This document shows positions 27,246 to 35,430 of a stretch of 64,000 nt of DNA, piece by piece. Position 1 is the first letter of the stretch. The number at the start of each line of letters is the position of its first letter. A program made the position numbers and the translations under genes. A model generated the notes under the pieces. It did no database searches. It worked only from the letters and a program-made list of their open reading frames with translations, and was not told the DNA's origin. The stretch comes from Sporosarcina sp. FSL K6-1508 (GTDB lineage Bacteria > Bacillota > Bacilli > Bacillales_A > Planococcaceae), in the NCBI RefSeq assembly GCF_038007465.1, contig NZ_JBBOXF010000001.1:4165001-4229000 (forward strand). Reading direction: 5' to 3'.

Positions 27246-28022
27246 CTAGCCACCTCCAAGAATTATCATCAAGTCCCTCATACTAATTATCATCACTTCA
27301 AATAATTTCTTCATCATTTGAATCATGACACCCATCATAATAAACAGAACGATGAAACTTACACCGATTTTAATTGGGAATCCCACAACGAATATATTTA
27401 ATTGCGGCACTGCTCTTGCAGTGATTCCAAGCGCCAAATCTACAAGGAATAAGGTCGCAACGATCGGAATTGACATTTGGAAGGCGATTGCAAATGAGGT
27501 TGCAAAGGTCCGAATCACGAAATCGACCAGTCGCTCTTGACCAAAAGCCGGCCATAATTGGTCCGCTGGAATGAATTGATAGCTATAAAAGATACCATCC
27601 AACAACATATGATGCCCGTTTAACGCCAGCAATAAGAGAATTGCTAATGAGTTAAAGAATTGACCTAGAAGCGGGGATTGTGCTCCTGTTTGCGGATCAA
27701 TAACGTTCGCAATAGCAAACCCCATTTGGAAATCAATAAAACCACCGGCAATTTGAATTGCAGCCATAACAATGAACGCGAGAATTCCAATGAATAATCC
27801 TGTCATTGCCTCTTTCACGACTAATAAAAAGTACGCACCATCAATCTCTAGTATGGGCATGTCGACTGTATAGACCATCGCCCATGCAAGCAATGCACCA
27901 AAAATAATACGTTGAGTAGTCGGTATTGCACGATAAGAAAATAATGGAAGTGTTACAAAAAAAGCAGTAACTCGGGTCAGAATTAGTAAATAAGCGGCTA
28001 ATGAAGGGACTAGTTCTTCCAT
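27246..28022 (-). CDS. fliR: Flagellar export apparatus protein FliR
   Basis: A 258-residue polytopic protein (about six hydrophobic segments) of the FliPQR export gate. Conserved FIDFQMGFAIANVIDPQTGAQ (partial) and the C-terminal MKKLFEVM. Lies between fliQ (4-base gap) and flhB (1-base gap). Confidence 0.96.
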   Translation of the reverse strand: MEELVPSLAAYLLILTRVTAFFVTLPLFSYRAIPTTQRIIFGALLAWAMVYTVDMPILEIDGAYFLLVVKEAMTGLFIGILAFIVMAAIQIAGGFIDFQMGFAIANVIDPQTGAQSPLLGQFFNSLAILLLLALNGHHMLLDGIFYSYQFIPADQLWPAFGQERLVDFVIRTFATSFAIAFQMSIPIVATLFLVDLALGITARAVPQLNIFVVGFPIKIGVSFIVLFIMMGVMIQMMKKLFEVMIISMRDLMIILGGG

Positions 28023-28026
28023 TTAA

Positions 28027-28296
28027 TCACCCGACATACCGTCCAAGATTCTCAAAGATATCAGCTGCAAACGTTGTAACTCTTGCCAGCATCCAAGGTC
28101 CGAAAAAGACAATCCCTACTAGAACTGCAACAATTTTAGGCACGAATGCCAGTGTCTGTTCCTGAATCTGTGTAGTTGCCTGAAAAACACTGACGGCAAG
28201 CCCTGTCACAAGTGCAAGGATAAGGAGGGGGCCTGAAGCCAAAAGAATGACCCAAATCGCACGCTCAGCTATCGCTATGACAAATTCATCCGTCAT
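28027..28296 (-). CDS. fliQ: Flagellar export apparatus protein FliQ
   Basis: An 89-residue protein with two membrane helices, including LALVTGLAVSVFQATTQIQE and TLAFVPKIVAVL, the FliQ signature. Part of the FliPQR gate; between fliP and fliR. Confidence 0.97.
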   Translation of the reverse strand: MTDEFVIAIAERAIWVILLASGPLLILALVTGLAVSVFQATTQIQEQTLAFVPKIVAVLVGIVFFGPWMLARVTTFAADIFENLGRYVG

Positions 28297-28308
28297 TCAA
28301 AACCCCTC

Positions 28309-28974
28309 CTAAAAACTTTGCAGTAATGATTTAATAATGAGATACCATCCATCAACAAGGACGAATAGCAATATTTTAAATGGCAATGAAATCATAACTG
28401 GCGGTAACATCATCATCCCCATCGACATAAGAATACTTGCTACAATCATGTCAATGACTAAAAATGGAATGAAAATCATGAAACCCATTTGAAACGCCGT
28501 TTTAATTTCACTTAAAGCGAATGCAGGAACTAACATCGTGAGCGAAATGTCTTCAAGAGATTCGGGCCGATCTGCTTTATTGTAGCGGAGAAATAACTCC
28601 AAATCCTTCTGCCGTGTATGTTTACTCATAAACTCTTTAAGCGGAATACTTGCCTCTTCATAGGCTTCGTCAAGTGAAATTTCTTCTGCAAATAACGGAG
28701 TCAGCGCATTATCATTCACTTGCTGAAATGTTGGAGCCATAATGAAAAACGTCAGAAAAAGCGCTAGACCGACTATTACTTGGTTTGGAGGCATCTGCTG
28801 CGTGGCAAGAGCAGTTCTGACGAATGACAGAACGATGACTATCCTCGCAAATGACGTCATTAAAATTAGAATAGCCGGCGCTAGTGACAAGACAGTCAGA
28901 AGCAACATCATTTTGATAGATGTCGATACATTCGACGGATCACTGTCCGAAAAAAATTGGGCAATATCATTCAT
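28309..28974 (-). CDS. fliP: Flagellar export apparatus protein FliP
   Basis: A 221-residue gate protein with four membrane segments. Typical: MTSFARIVIVLSFVRTALAT and MPPNQVIVGLALFLTFFIM, and the C-terminal MMLPPVMISLPFKILLFVLVDG (partial). The start overlaps the fliO end by 8 bases. It lacks an evident signal peptide, as usual in Bacillus. Confidence 0.97.
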   Translation of the reverse strand: MNDIAQFFSDSDPSNVSTSIKMMLLLTVLSLAPAILILMTSFARIVIVLSFVRTALATQQMPPNQVIVGLALFLTFFIMAPTFQQVNDNALTPLFAEEISLDEAYEEASIPLKEFMSKHTRQKDLELFLRYNKADRPESLEDISLTMLVPAFALSEIKTAFQMGFMIFIPFLVIDMIVASILMSMGMMMLPPVMISLPFKILLFVLVDGWYLIIKSLLQSF

Positions 28975-29686
28975 CTCGGTTGCGCTCCTTTTCTGTCAAC
29001 CGGCTGATATGCCGTTTCCTCTCTTCTTTCATCTCCTCAAGCCTCGATTGAAAAATGTTGCTAAAGTCAGGTGATTCTTCCGTTTTGACATTCGAATCGC
29101 TTTTCGATTTCCCTGTCACTTTAGCAAGTATTCGATTGAGCATACCGGTTGTTGTCTCCGCATTATCACCTTCGTAGAATTCAACTAGTTTGTCGATTTC
29201 ATCGGGATCCGTAATCTCTTTCAACAACCGAATATCCTCTCCAACCCCGATAACGTAATAAGATTCTCCTATAACGACCAGTTGAATCGACTTATGCTGT
29301 CCAAGCGAGATACCACCCATATTTTTCATAAGTCGGGTTTTGTCATAGAGTCGGTTTTTCCGGTTGACGAACTTCAGAAGCCCGAATAATAACCCGAGAA
29401 CGAATAGCAAAGCGAATAACGTTTTTATGTAATCCCCCGCCGAGGAACCGACGTCTGATTTATCTGCGGGAAGATCAGTAGCAGGTGGTGTTATTGCATC
29501 CTTATTGTTCTCAACGTCGGTATCTGTATCGACATCAGTTTTCGGTTCTTTATCAAACAAATCGGACACCGGCTTGTTCGGATCAGTGTCGGTGTCTGCG
29601 TAGACGGATGCATATGGCATTTGGCTTACGATGAGGATGACCAAAATGAGAGCTGACAAGTACTTTTGTACAAACGATGATTTCAT
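28967..29686 (-). CDS. fliO: Flagellar assembly protein FliO (FliZ of Bacillus)
   Basis: 239 residues: N-terminal signal-like hydrophobic segment (about 10-28, ending ASVYA), an acidic Asp/Thr-rich extracellular stretch, a membrane segment near 88-105 (LFALLFVLGLLFGLL), then a basic cytoplasmic tail with GGISLGQHKSIQLVVIGE. This is the FliO/FliZ layout; FliO assists FliP assembly. Between cheY and fliP as in B. subtilis, where the gene is called fliZ. Confidence 0.9.
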   Translation of the reverse strand: MKSSFVQKYLSALILVILIVSQMPYASVYADTDTDPNKPVSDLFDKEPKTDVDTDTDVENNKDAITPPATDLPADKSDVGSSAGDYIKTLFALLFVLGLLFGLLKFVNRKNRLYDKTRLMKNMGGISLGQHKSIQLVVIGESYYVIGVGEDIRLLKEITDPDEIDKLVEFYEGDNAETTTGMLNRILAKVTGKSKSDSNVKTEESPDFSNIFQSRLEEMKEERKRHISRLTEKERNRDE

Positions 29687-29693
29687 CCCTCGA

Positions 29694-30056
29694 TTAACCT
29701 AATGCTTTTTCGATTGCTTCAACAACACGATCCGCTTGGAACGGTTTGACGATAAAGTCTTTTGCGCCTGCTTGAATCGCATCGATAACCATCGCTTGCT
29801 GTCCCATTGCTGAACACATAATAATCATTGCAGATGGGTCTTTTTCTTTAATCGCTTTTAAAGCTGCAATGCCATCCATTTCCGGCATCGTAATATCCAT
29901 CGTGACAAGATCCGGTTTTAAATCCATATACTTTTCAATGGCTTGAACACCATCTGCCGCTTCTCCAACAACTTCAAAATTATTTTTCGTCAAAATATCT
30001 TTAATCATCATGCGCATGAAAGCTGCGTCGTCCACTATTAATATACGTCTACCCAT
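29694..30056 (-). CDS. cheY: Chemotaxis response regulator CheY
   Basis: A single receiver domain of 120 residues: acidic pair at 9-10 (LIVDDAAFMR), phospho-Asp54 (TMDITMPEMDG), Thr/Ser switch (MCSAMGQQ) and Lys (FIVKPFQ). CheY-P binds the FliM/FliY switch. I start at ATG 30056 (MGRRILIV); the ATG at 30062 is too close to the GGGGG. Confidence 0.97.
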   Translation of the reverse strand: MGRRILIVDDAAFMRMMIKDILTKNNFEVVGEAADGVQAIEKYMDLKPDLVTMDITMPEMDGIAALKAIKEKDPSAMIIMCSAMGQQAMVIDAIQAGAKDFIVKPFQADRVVEAIEKALG

Positions 30057-30075
30057 TGTCATTACCCCCGTTAAA

Positions 30076-31305
30076 TTATCTTAAATTGTTCAAGCGTTCT
30101 ACTTGGCTTAAAATATCTGTGATTCGTACACCGAAGTTTTCGTCAATAACGACAACTTCTCCTTTTGCGATATGACGGTTGTTCACTAAAATATCAACCG
30201 GTTCACCCGCAAGTTTGTCCAGTTCAATAATGGAACCGCTCGACATTTCCAGAATTTCCTTAACGGAACGTTTTGTTCTGCCTAGTTCCACCGTTACTGA
30301 TAATGGAATATCAAGAAGCATATTCAAGTTATTGGACTCTGACTTATTTAAAGATGGACTTTCAAAGTTTGCAAACTGTGCCTGCTGGACTTGTACTTGC
30401 GGTTGTTGCGGCCGCATTTGCATCTGCTGTTGAGGGGCAGGTTGTGCATATTGTGGATCATAAGCCGGTTGTTGCATCCCTTGGCCAAAATCGTTTTGTC
30501 CATAAGGCTGTTGCGGTATTTGTTGCTGTTGCGTCGGCTGTTGTAATTGAGATGGTTGCTGTTCTGTCGGTCGAGTCATCTCCGCAACCGCTGCAGTTTC
30601 TTCTTCTGCGTCACCGCCCATGAGAGATTCAACTAATTTCTTTCCAAATCCTAATGGAAGTAATTGCATAATATTCGAATCGATAAGGTCGCCTACTTTA
30701 AGAGAAAACGACACTTTTATCAATAAATCATCTTCCGGAATAAGTTCTCGACCTTTGTCCTCCAGGACATTCATTAAATCAATTGAAGGCGGTGAAATAT
30801 CAACTTTTTTATTAAACAGCGTCGACATTGATGTCGCAGCGGAACCCATCATTTGATTCATCGCTTCCTGAACCGCGCTCAAGTGGATTTCTCCAAGGTC
30901 CATATTCGGTTCTAAACCATCACCGCCTAGCATAAGATCCGCGATGATTGCCGCGTCACTTTGCTTAATAACTAGTAAATTCATACCGCTAAGTCCTACT
31001 GTATAGTCCACTTTAATAGCTACATATGGATGGATGAATTCTTCTTCCAACCCGTCCTTATCGACAACCGAAATGGTGGGTGTCGTTATGTCGACTTTTT
31101 GTCCGAGCAATGCAGATAATGCTGTTGCTGAACTACCAAAAGAGATATTGCCGATTTCACCAAGTGCGTCTTTTTCCATATCATTCAAATAATCTGAGGT
31201 TACTATTTCTTTAGTAGAGGAGTCCGCGGGCTCATCGCTCGCCAAAGGTTCCCCCCGTAATAAAGCTTCAATTTCTTCCTGTGAAAGGATATTATCACTC
31301 ATCAT
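30076..31305 (-). CDS. fliY: Flagellar motor switch phosphatase FliY
   Basis: A fusion typical of Firmicutes. N-terminal FliM-like CheY-P-binding peptide (LSQEEIEALLRG), CheC-like phosphatase domain with two E-x3-N type sites (ALGEIGNISFGSSA, AVQEAMNQMMGSAA), a long Gln/Pro-rich linker, and a C-terminal FliN/SpoA domain (LLDIPLSVTVELGRTKRSVKEIL). It dephosphorylates CheY-P at the switch. The start is inside the fliM end: ATG 31305 lies 8 bases after GGAGG (409 residues). Confidence 0.97.
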   Translation of the reverse strand: MMSDNILSQEEIEALLRGEPLASDEPADSSTKEIVTSDYLNDMEKDALGEIGNISFGSSATALSALLGQKVDITTPTISVVDKDGLEEEFIHPYVAIKVDYTVGLSGMNLLVIKQSDAAIIADLMLGGDGLEPNMDLGEIHLSAVQEAMNQMMGSAATSMSTLFNKKVDISPPSIDLMNVLEDKGRELIPEDDLLIKVSFSLKVGDLIDSNIMQLLPLGFGKKLVESLMGGDAEEETAAVAEMTRPTEQQPSQLQQPTQQQQIPQQPYGQNDFGQGMQQPAYDPQYAQPAPQQQMQMRPQQPQVQVQQAQFANFESPSLNKSESNNLNMLLDIPLSVTVELGRTKRSVKEILEMSSGSIIELDKLAGEPVDILVNNRHIAKGEVVVIDENFGVRITDILSQVERLNNLR

Positions 31306-32293
31306 CTTCATCCCCTCCGATCTGTGTATCAATTATCTGAACAGCCATTCGATTTCTCAAATGTCCAGGCTGTGCAGTGAATTTCGGTAAATCACCAATT
31401 TTTACGACAAGCGGATCTTCAATTTTACGGTCTAGCTTAATAACATCTCCCACTTGAAGATAAAGGAAATCTTCAACGGTCATCTGCCCATTACCCAGCT
31501 CAGCGACTATTGACAAAGGTGCTTGTTTCAAACGTTTTTCAAGAACGACACTTTGCTCTACTGTCGGTTCTTTCTTATTGGTCTGCATCCAATAGCGGAC
31601 CGATAAGTTTGGGACGATTGGCTCAAGGACAACATGCGGGATACAAATATTAATCATCCCACTCGATTCTCCGATAATAATATTGAATGATATAACAACA
31701 ACCGTTTCATTCGGAGATATCATTTGAAGAAACTGCGGATTTACCTCAATCTCTGTCAGGAATGGATCGATGTCAATGATGCCTGACCACGCTTCACGCA
31801 GATTATCAAAAGAACGTTCGAATAAACTAGTCATAATCTTCATTTCAATTTCAGTCAAATTATCGACTTTACCTGGACTTGCTCCGACTCCACCCATCAT
31901 GCGATCGAGCATCGTATAGGCAATGTTTGGATTAACTTCCATTAGGATATTACCATCTAACGGAGGAACTTCGAAAATATTAATTAACGTCATGTTCGGA
32001 ATAGAGCGGATAAATTCTTCAAAAGGAATTTGATCGACTGACGCGACGTTAATTTGGACATATGTGCGCAATTGTGCTGAAAAGTACGTCGTTAATAGCC
32101 TTGCAAAGTTCTCGTGAATCCGAGTCAAACTGCGAATTTGATCCTTAGAAAACCGAAGGGCACGTTTGAAATCGTACACCTTGACTTTCCGAGGCTCATC
32201 TTCTTTTTTCATGTCTTCTGCAGACATTTCCCCTGTTGAAATCGCGGACAATAATGCGTCGATCTCACCTTGGGATAATATATCCCCGGCCAT
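31295..32293 (-). CDS. fliM: Flagellar motor switch protein FliM
   Basis: C-ring protein, 332 residues. N-terminal CheY-P-binding motif (ILSQGEIDALLSA), middle CheC-like domain (with the GGVGASPG stretch) and C-terminal SpoA/FliN-like domain (LGNGQMTVEDFLYLQVGDVI). Its end overlaps the fliY start. A repeat-containing gap of 126 bases separates it from fliL. Confidence 0.98.
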   Translation of the reverse strand: MAGDILSQGEIDALLSAISTGEMSAEDMKKEDEPRKVKVYDFKRALRFSKDQIRSLTRIHENFARLLTTYFSAQLRTYVQINVASVDQIPFEEFIRSIPNMTLINIFEVPPLDGNILMEVNPNIAYTMLDRMMGGVGASPGKVDNLTEIEMKIMTSLFERSFDNLREAWSGIIDIDPFLTEIEVNPQFLQMISPNETVVVISFNIIIGESSGMINICIPHVVLEPIVPNLSVRYWMQTNKKEPTVEQSVVLEKRLKQAPLSIVAELGNGQMTVEDFLYLQVGDVIKLDRKIEDPLVVKIGDLPKFTAQPGHLRNRMAVQIIDTQIGGDEDDE

Positions 32294-32419
32294 ATGGTCA
32301 CCTCCCGGTATCTGACTCTAGTGCAAATGCTTGACTATATAAGTTGAACAGTTAAATACCTGCATAAATATTGAGCGCCGGAGCGGATTTCAAGGTAATC
32401 TTTAATTCAACTTATAGAG
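32294..32419. repeat. Repeat-bearing gap between fliL and fliM
   Basis: TATAAGTTGAA at 32338-32348 is inverted at 32405-32415 (TTCAACTTATA). The inside carries ATTGAGCGCCGGAGCGGATTT, matching both ends of the longer repeat at 62330-62475 joined together. This looks like a minimal copy of repeat family 2 inside the flagellar operon, just upstream of the fliM Shine-Dalgarno. Confidence 0.6.
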
Positions 32420-32845
32420 TTATTGAATAATGTAAGAAACGATATAGACTTTCTGAACTTCCCCATTTTGCATAAGCGGGTTCAGATGTGATTTCAAGGC
32501 ATCCTCGAAAGCTTGTTTTCCTGCTTTCCCTTCGAGATCTTTCGCTGTCATTTCAGAAAGCTCTTGAATGACAATATTTTTCACTTGGAAATCTCTTTTT
32601 GCTAGTTCTTCAGCCGCTTCCTTATTGTCCGTCTGGATTTTCAAGGTGATGCGAATAAATTGCCGATTGCCAAGGTTCGTCGTAATTTCTTCGATATCAA
32701 CCGAGGACTCGATAATATCATCAATCGTCGGCTCTTTCGCTTCATCATCTTTGTTTAGCTGCATAACGAGTATGAGTCCAACTACACCGATAAGTGTGAT
32801 GCAAACTAGTATAATAAGGGATACTGTCATTACTTTATTCTTCAT
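32420..32845 (-). CDS. fliL: Flagellar basal body-associated protein FliL
   Basis: 141 residues with one N-terminal membrane segment (VSLIILVCITLIGVVGLILV) and a C-terminal stomatin-like domain (QFIRITLKIQTDN). FliL supports the stator under load. The ATG at 32845 follows GAGGTG by 6 bases and overlaps the flbD stop; a 19-codon upstream extension is not supported. Confidence 0.95.
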   Translation of the reverse strand: MKNKVMTVSLIILVCITLIGVVGLILVMQLNKDDEAKEPTIDDIIESSVDIEEITTNLGNRQFIRITLKIQTDNKEAAEELAKRDFQVKNIVIQELSEMTAKDLEGKAGKQAFEDALKSHLNPLMQNGEVQKVYIVSYIIQ

Positions 32846-33056
32846 CTTCTTCACCTCGTATATGCGGATTTGATAACAACTGGACCGCCTTATAAAATTC
32901 AATGATACGACTGTTCACTTCATCAGCCGTATCAAGGACAACGTATTTCGTTCCTGTCGTAAGGGTAATCGTCGTGTCAGGAAATGACTCGACTTTCTCT
33001 ATGTACAGAGCGTTCAATGTGAACGCCATGCCGTTTAGGCGTGAAACTCGAATCAT
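32835..33056 (-). CDS. swrD: FlbD family flagellar protein (SwrD in B. subtilis)
   Basis: A 73-residue protein starting MIRVSRLNGMAFTLNALYIE, the FlbD family signature. In B. subtilis the homologue SwrD (YlzI) is needed for full motor power and swarming. Between flgE and fliL, as in B. subtilis. The conserved start leaves the AAGGAGGG Shine-Dalgarno 31 bases away, separated by a GC-only hairpin (see separate entry). An in-frame extension to 33155 has no similarity to the family. Confidence 0.92.
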   Translation of the reverse strand: MIRVSRLNGMAFTLNALYIEKVESFPDTTITLTTGTKYVVLDTADEVNSRIIEFYKAVQLLSNPHIRGEEDEE

Positions 33057-33095
33057 ATGTAAGGGGCCGGGCACAGAGCCGGCCCGACCCTCCTT
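33057..33095 (-). promoter_or_regulatory. Hairpin between Shine-Dalgarno and start codon of flbD/swrD
   Basis: Minus strand order: AAGGAGGG (33095-33088), 2 bases, a 7-bp all-GC stem GGGCCGG/CCGGCCC (33085-33079 with 33070-33064) with an 8-base loop, 7 bases, ATG at 33056. Folding the hairpin brings the Shine-Dalgarno to an effective 9 bases from the start. No T-run follows, so it is not a terminator. Confidence 0.7.
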
Positions 33096-33120
33096 TTCTA
33101 GTGAAGCTATGTTTGTGGGC

Positions 33121-33173
33121 GCCAGGTACTGACATCCATTTGTGTCCTTCCCCAAATTGTAGCAGCACCTGGC
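33121..33173 (-). other. Inverted repeat in flgE-flbD gap
   Basis: GCCAGGTACTG at 33121-33131 pairs with CAGCACCTGGC (33163-33173) with one mismatch, around a loop of about 31 bases. It lies 18 bases after the flgE stop and upstream of the flbD ribosome-site hairpin. No T-run follows. Confidence 0.5.
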
Positions 33174-33191
33174 ATCCCATATTATCCTATA

Positions 33192-34274
33192 CTATCGTTT
33201 CAAGTTCACAAGCTCTTGCAAAATCTCATCCGACGTCGTAATAATCCGCGTGTTTGCTTGGAAACCACGTTGTGCCACAATCATTTCTGTAAATTCTTCT
33301 GCAAGGTCAACGTTAGACATTTCTAGGAAACCTGATTCTAATTTACCAAAACCTTGATCTAAACCAAAGCCAGGATTTGGATTTCCTGAGTTGGCTGAAA
33401 CTCGGAAATAGTTACCGCCTACCTTATCAAGTCCACCTGGGTTCGAGAAGGTTGCAATTTGAAGTTTACCAGCGACTTGAAGTACAGCTTTGTTGTCCGA
33501 TATTGCCTTGTCTACTGGAGCTTTGGCAGCATCATATGCTGTTTTAGCACCTGCAAGAGCAGTTTCAGCAGCAGTTACAGTAGCTGGAACAACCGGGTTC
33601 GCTTCTTTAGCGGCTTTTAAATTCGTTTCCGCAGTTTTAATAGCTGTTTTCAGTGTTGCTTCTTGTAGTTTAAAAGCATTTTCAGCAGTTGCTATTAACG
33701 CTTTACCTGCTGCTGTTGTATCAACAAAATAAACTGTCCCATCTTGCCCTACGGACATAGAGGTTGCTGATTTAGGTATTTGGATTGTTCCAATGGTTCC
33801 GCCAGTAACAGGTAATTCCATTTCTCCAGTGGGCGGAACAGCAGCACCGCCTGGTTTACCCTGCATCCCCTGAATATATCTTCCCTCGCCATCAACTAGG
33901 TCACCTTCACTGTCCATATAGAAATTCCCAGCTCTTGTATACAACATTTCATTACCATTCAATACTTGAAAGAATCCGTCCCCTGCAATCGCAAGATCTA
34001 ACGTATTCCCCGTAAACTGCGTAGATCCACCTGTATGAAGCGTGTCAATCGCCGCAATTTGGGATCCTAGTCCTACTTGTCTTGGGTTGACACCACCACG
34101 ACTATCTCCAGGACCTGAAGCTCCCGCCACTGTTTGTGAAATTAAATCTTTAAAGATTGTACGACCTTTTTTAAATCCATATGTGTTGACGTTAGCGATA
34201 TTGTTACCAATCACGTCTAATTTCGTTTGAAAGTTTCGTAGACCTGAGATACCTGAATACATTGAGCGTAACAT
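33192..34274 (-). CDS. flgE: Flagellar hook protein FlgE with Ala-rich insertion
   Basis: The hook protein, called FlgE (or FlgG in older B. subtilis naming). N-terminal rod/hook motif MLRSMYSGISGLRNFQTKLD and IGNNIANVNTYGFKKGR; C-terminal ANTRIITTSDEILQELVNLKR (split). 360 residues, about 95 more than the 264-residue B. subtilis protein. The excess is a contiguous Ala/Lys/Thr-rich helical stretch at about residues 186-265 (33480-33719), between GQDGTVYFVD and AGKLQIATFSNPGGLDK. GAGGGG precedes the ATG. Confidence 0.96.
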   Translation of the reverse strand: MLRSMYSGISGLRNFQTKLDVIGNNIANVNTYGFKKGRTIFKDLISQTVAGASGPGDSRGGVNPRQVGLGSQIAAIDTLHTGGSTQFTGNTLDLAIAGDGFFQVLNGNEMLYTRAGNFYMDSEGDLVDGEGRYIQGMQGKPGGAAVPPTGEMELPVTGGTIGTIQIPKSATSMSVGQDGTVYFVDTTAAGKALIATAENAFKLQEATLKTAIKTAETNLKAAKEANPVVPATVTAAETALAGAKTAYDAAKAPVDKAISDNKAVLQVAGKLQIATFSNPGGLDKVGGNYFRVSANSGNPNPGFGLDQGFGKLESGFLEMSNVDLAEEFTEMIVAQRGFQANTRIITTSDEILQELVNLKR

Positions 34275-34358
34275 TTATATTTTTCCCCTCTCGATTTCAA
34301 AAAGTATGGCTGCATCTATCAGTCAGCGGCCGATGGCATCCATAAAGGTCCTGCCAAT

Positions 34359-34739
34359 TTAACTAAGCACGATTGTGCCGTCGATGTTCGTAAATAATTG
34401 ATCTTTTGCTTCCATGCGATCCATTGCTGTTATGACGGTTGAATTCTTCGCACTTATAATGAGTGCTGCTTGGTCCATCAAAACAAGTGAATCTTTAATC
34501 CCCTTGGCCTTTGCTTCGTTCACCTTTTCATTGACATGCGCCCATTCGGCATCTGATATATGGATGTTCCGTTCTGTCAAGCGCTCGGAGGCGTGCTTAC
34601 TAATTTTAAGTTCAACAGGCTGTATTGCTTTATTCAAATGTTCTAGAAATGATTGTTTCGGGTTTTGCGTCGGTTTGACTGGTTGTCCTTGGTGTATAAG
34701 TGATTGCGATGGTATTCGATGTAAATTTAATTTATCCAT
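34359..34739 (-). CDS. TIGR02530-type flagellar operon protein
   Basis: A 126-residue soluble protein. The C-terminal part (ISKHASERLTERNIHISDAEW, then DSLVLMDQAALIISAKNSTVITAMD in part) matches the flagellar operon family I recall as TIGR02530, found next to flgD and flgE in many Firmicutes. Its role is unknown; position suggests hook assembly. It starts 4 bases after flgD and is 84 bases before flgE. Confidence 0.82.
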   Translation of the reverse strand: MDKLNLHRIPSQSLIHQGQPVKPTQNPKQSFLEHLNKAIQPVELKISKHASERLTERNIHISDAEWAHVNEKVNEAKAKGIKDSLVLMDQAALIISAKNSTVITAMDRMEAKDQLFTNIDGTIVLS

Positions 34740-34743
34740 ATCA

Positions 34744-35427
34744 TCATTCCATCATTTCTTCTTTTTCGCTTATCGAGGTGAATTTCTTGCCTTCAATCCG
34801 TGTTCCGTCTTCTAAAATGTATTGAAGTTTTCCATCTTTATTCGCAACTGATACTACTTTACCTTGTTTCTCTTCCTCGCCGTCCATGTAGCCAACGAAC
34901 TTGCCAATAAGCATGCTTGCTTCAACAAGACTATTTGTTCCACCTGAACCAGACATCACTTCCGAAATATTACCTGGAGTCAACTCTTTCCCGTCATCCA
35001 TAATGAATGTCACAGAGCCATTATCATATTTCACTGACACGATACGATTGGTTCCTTCGTCTACAATGGGTTTTCCATCCACATCTACAACCGCATTGCC
35101 GTTATCATCTAACTTCAGTTCATGCCAACGAACTTCTTTACCTGCAAAACTGTTGTATTGAATCAGTTGTGACTGATTTTGCGCTTCGGCGAATTTATCA
35201 AATGACTTCGATAAGTTCATCGTCTGTTCAAGTGCCGAGAACTGAGCCATTTGTGCGATAAACTCGTTATCCTTCATCGGGTTCGTCGGATCCTGGTTTT
35301 GCAATTGGGCAATAAGTAATTTCATAAAATCATCTTTCCCCATAACTCCATCGCCAGTTTTACGCTCATCCCGCTGTTTATTCACTAAATAATCTGATGC
35401 TGAAATCGCTTTTTGTCCTTCAATCAT
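34744..35427 (-). CDS. flgD: Flagellar hook cap/scaffold protein FlgD
   Basis: Caps the growing hook. N-terminal FlgD signature GKDDFMKLLIAQLQNQDPTNPM followed closely by EFIAQMAQFSALEQ. 227 residues, longer than the B. subtilis protein (about 140), with a C-terminal half of beta-rich character (VSVKYDNGSVTFIMDDG, GKVVSVANKDGKLQYILEDG). Between fliK and the TIGR02530 gene. Confidence 0.94.
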   Translation of the reverse strand: MIEGQKAISASDYLVNKQRDERKTGDGVMGKDDFMKLLIAQLQNQDPTNPMKDNEFIAQMAQFSALEQTMNLSKSFDKFAEAQNQSQLIQYNSFAGKEVRWHELKLDDNGNAVVDVDGKPIVDEGTNRIVSVKYDNGSVTFIMDDGKELTPGNISEVMSGSGGTNSLVEASMLIGKFVGYMDGEEEKQGKVVSVANKDGKLQYILEDGTRIEGKKFTSISEKEEMME

Positions 35428-35430
35428 CTC

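Noticed and set aside
32294..32419. Promoter for fliM in the fliL-fliM gap
   Set aside because: I found no convincing -35/-10 pair; the gap is accounted for by the repeat with inverted ends.
33057..33155. N-terminal extension of flbD starting at 33155
   Set aside because: The extension would read through the Shine-Dalgarno and hairpin, and FlbD proteins begin at the MIRVSRLNG motif.
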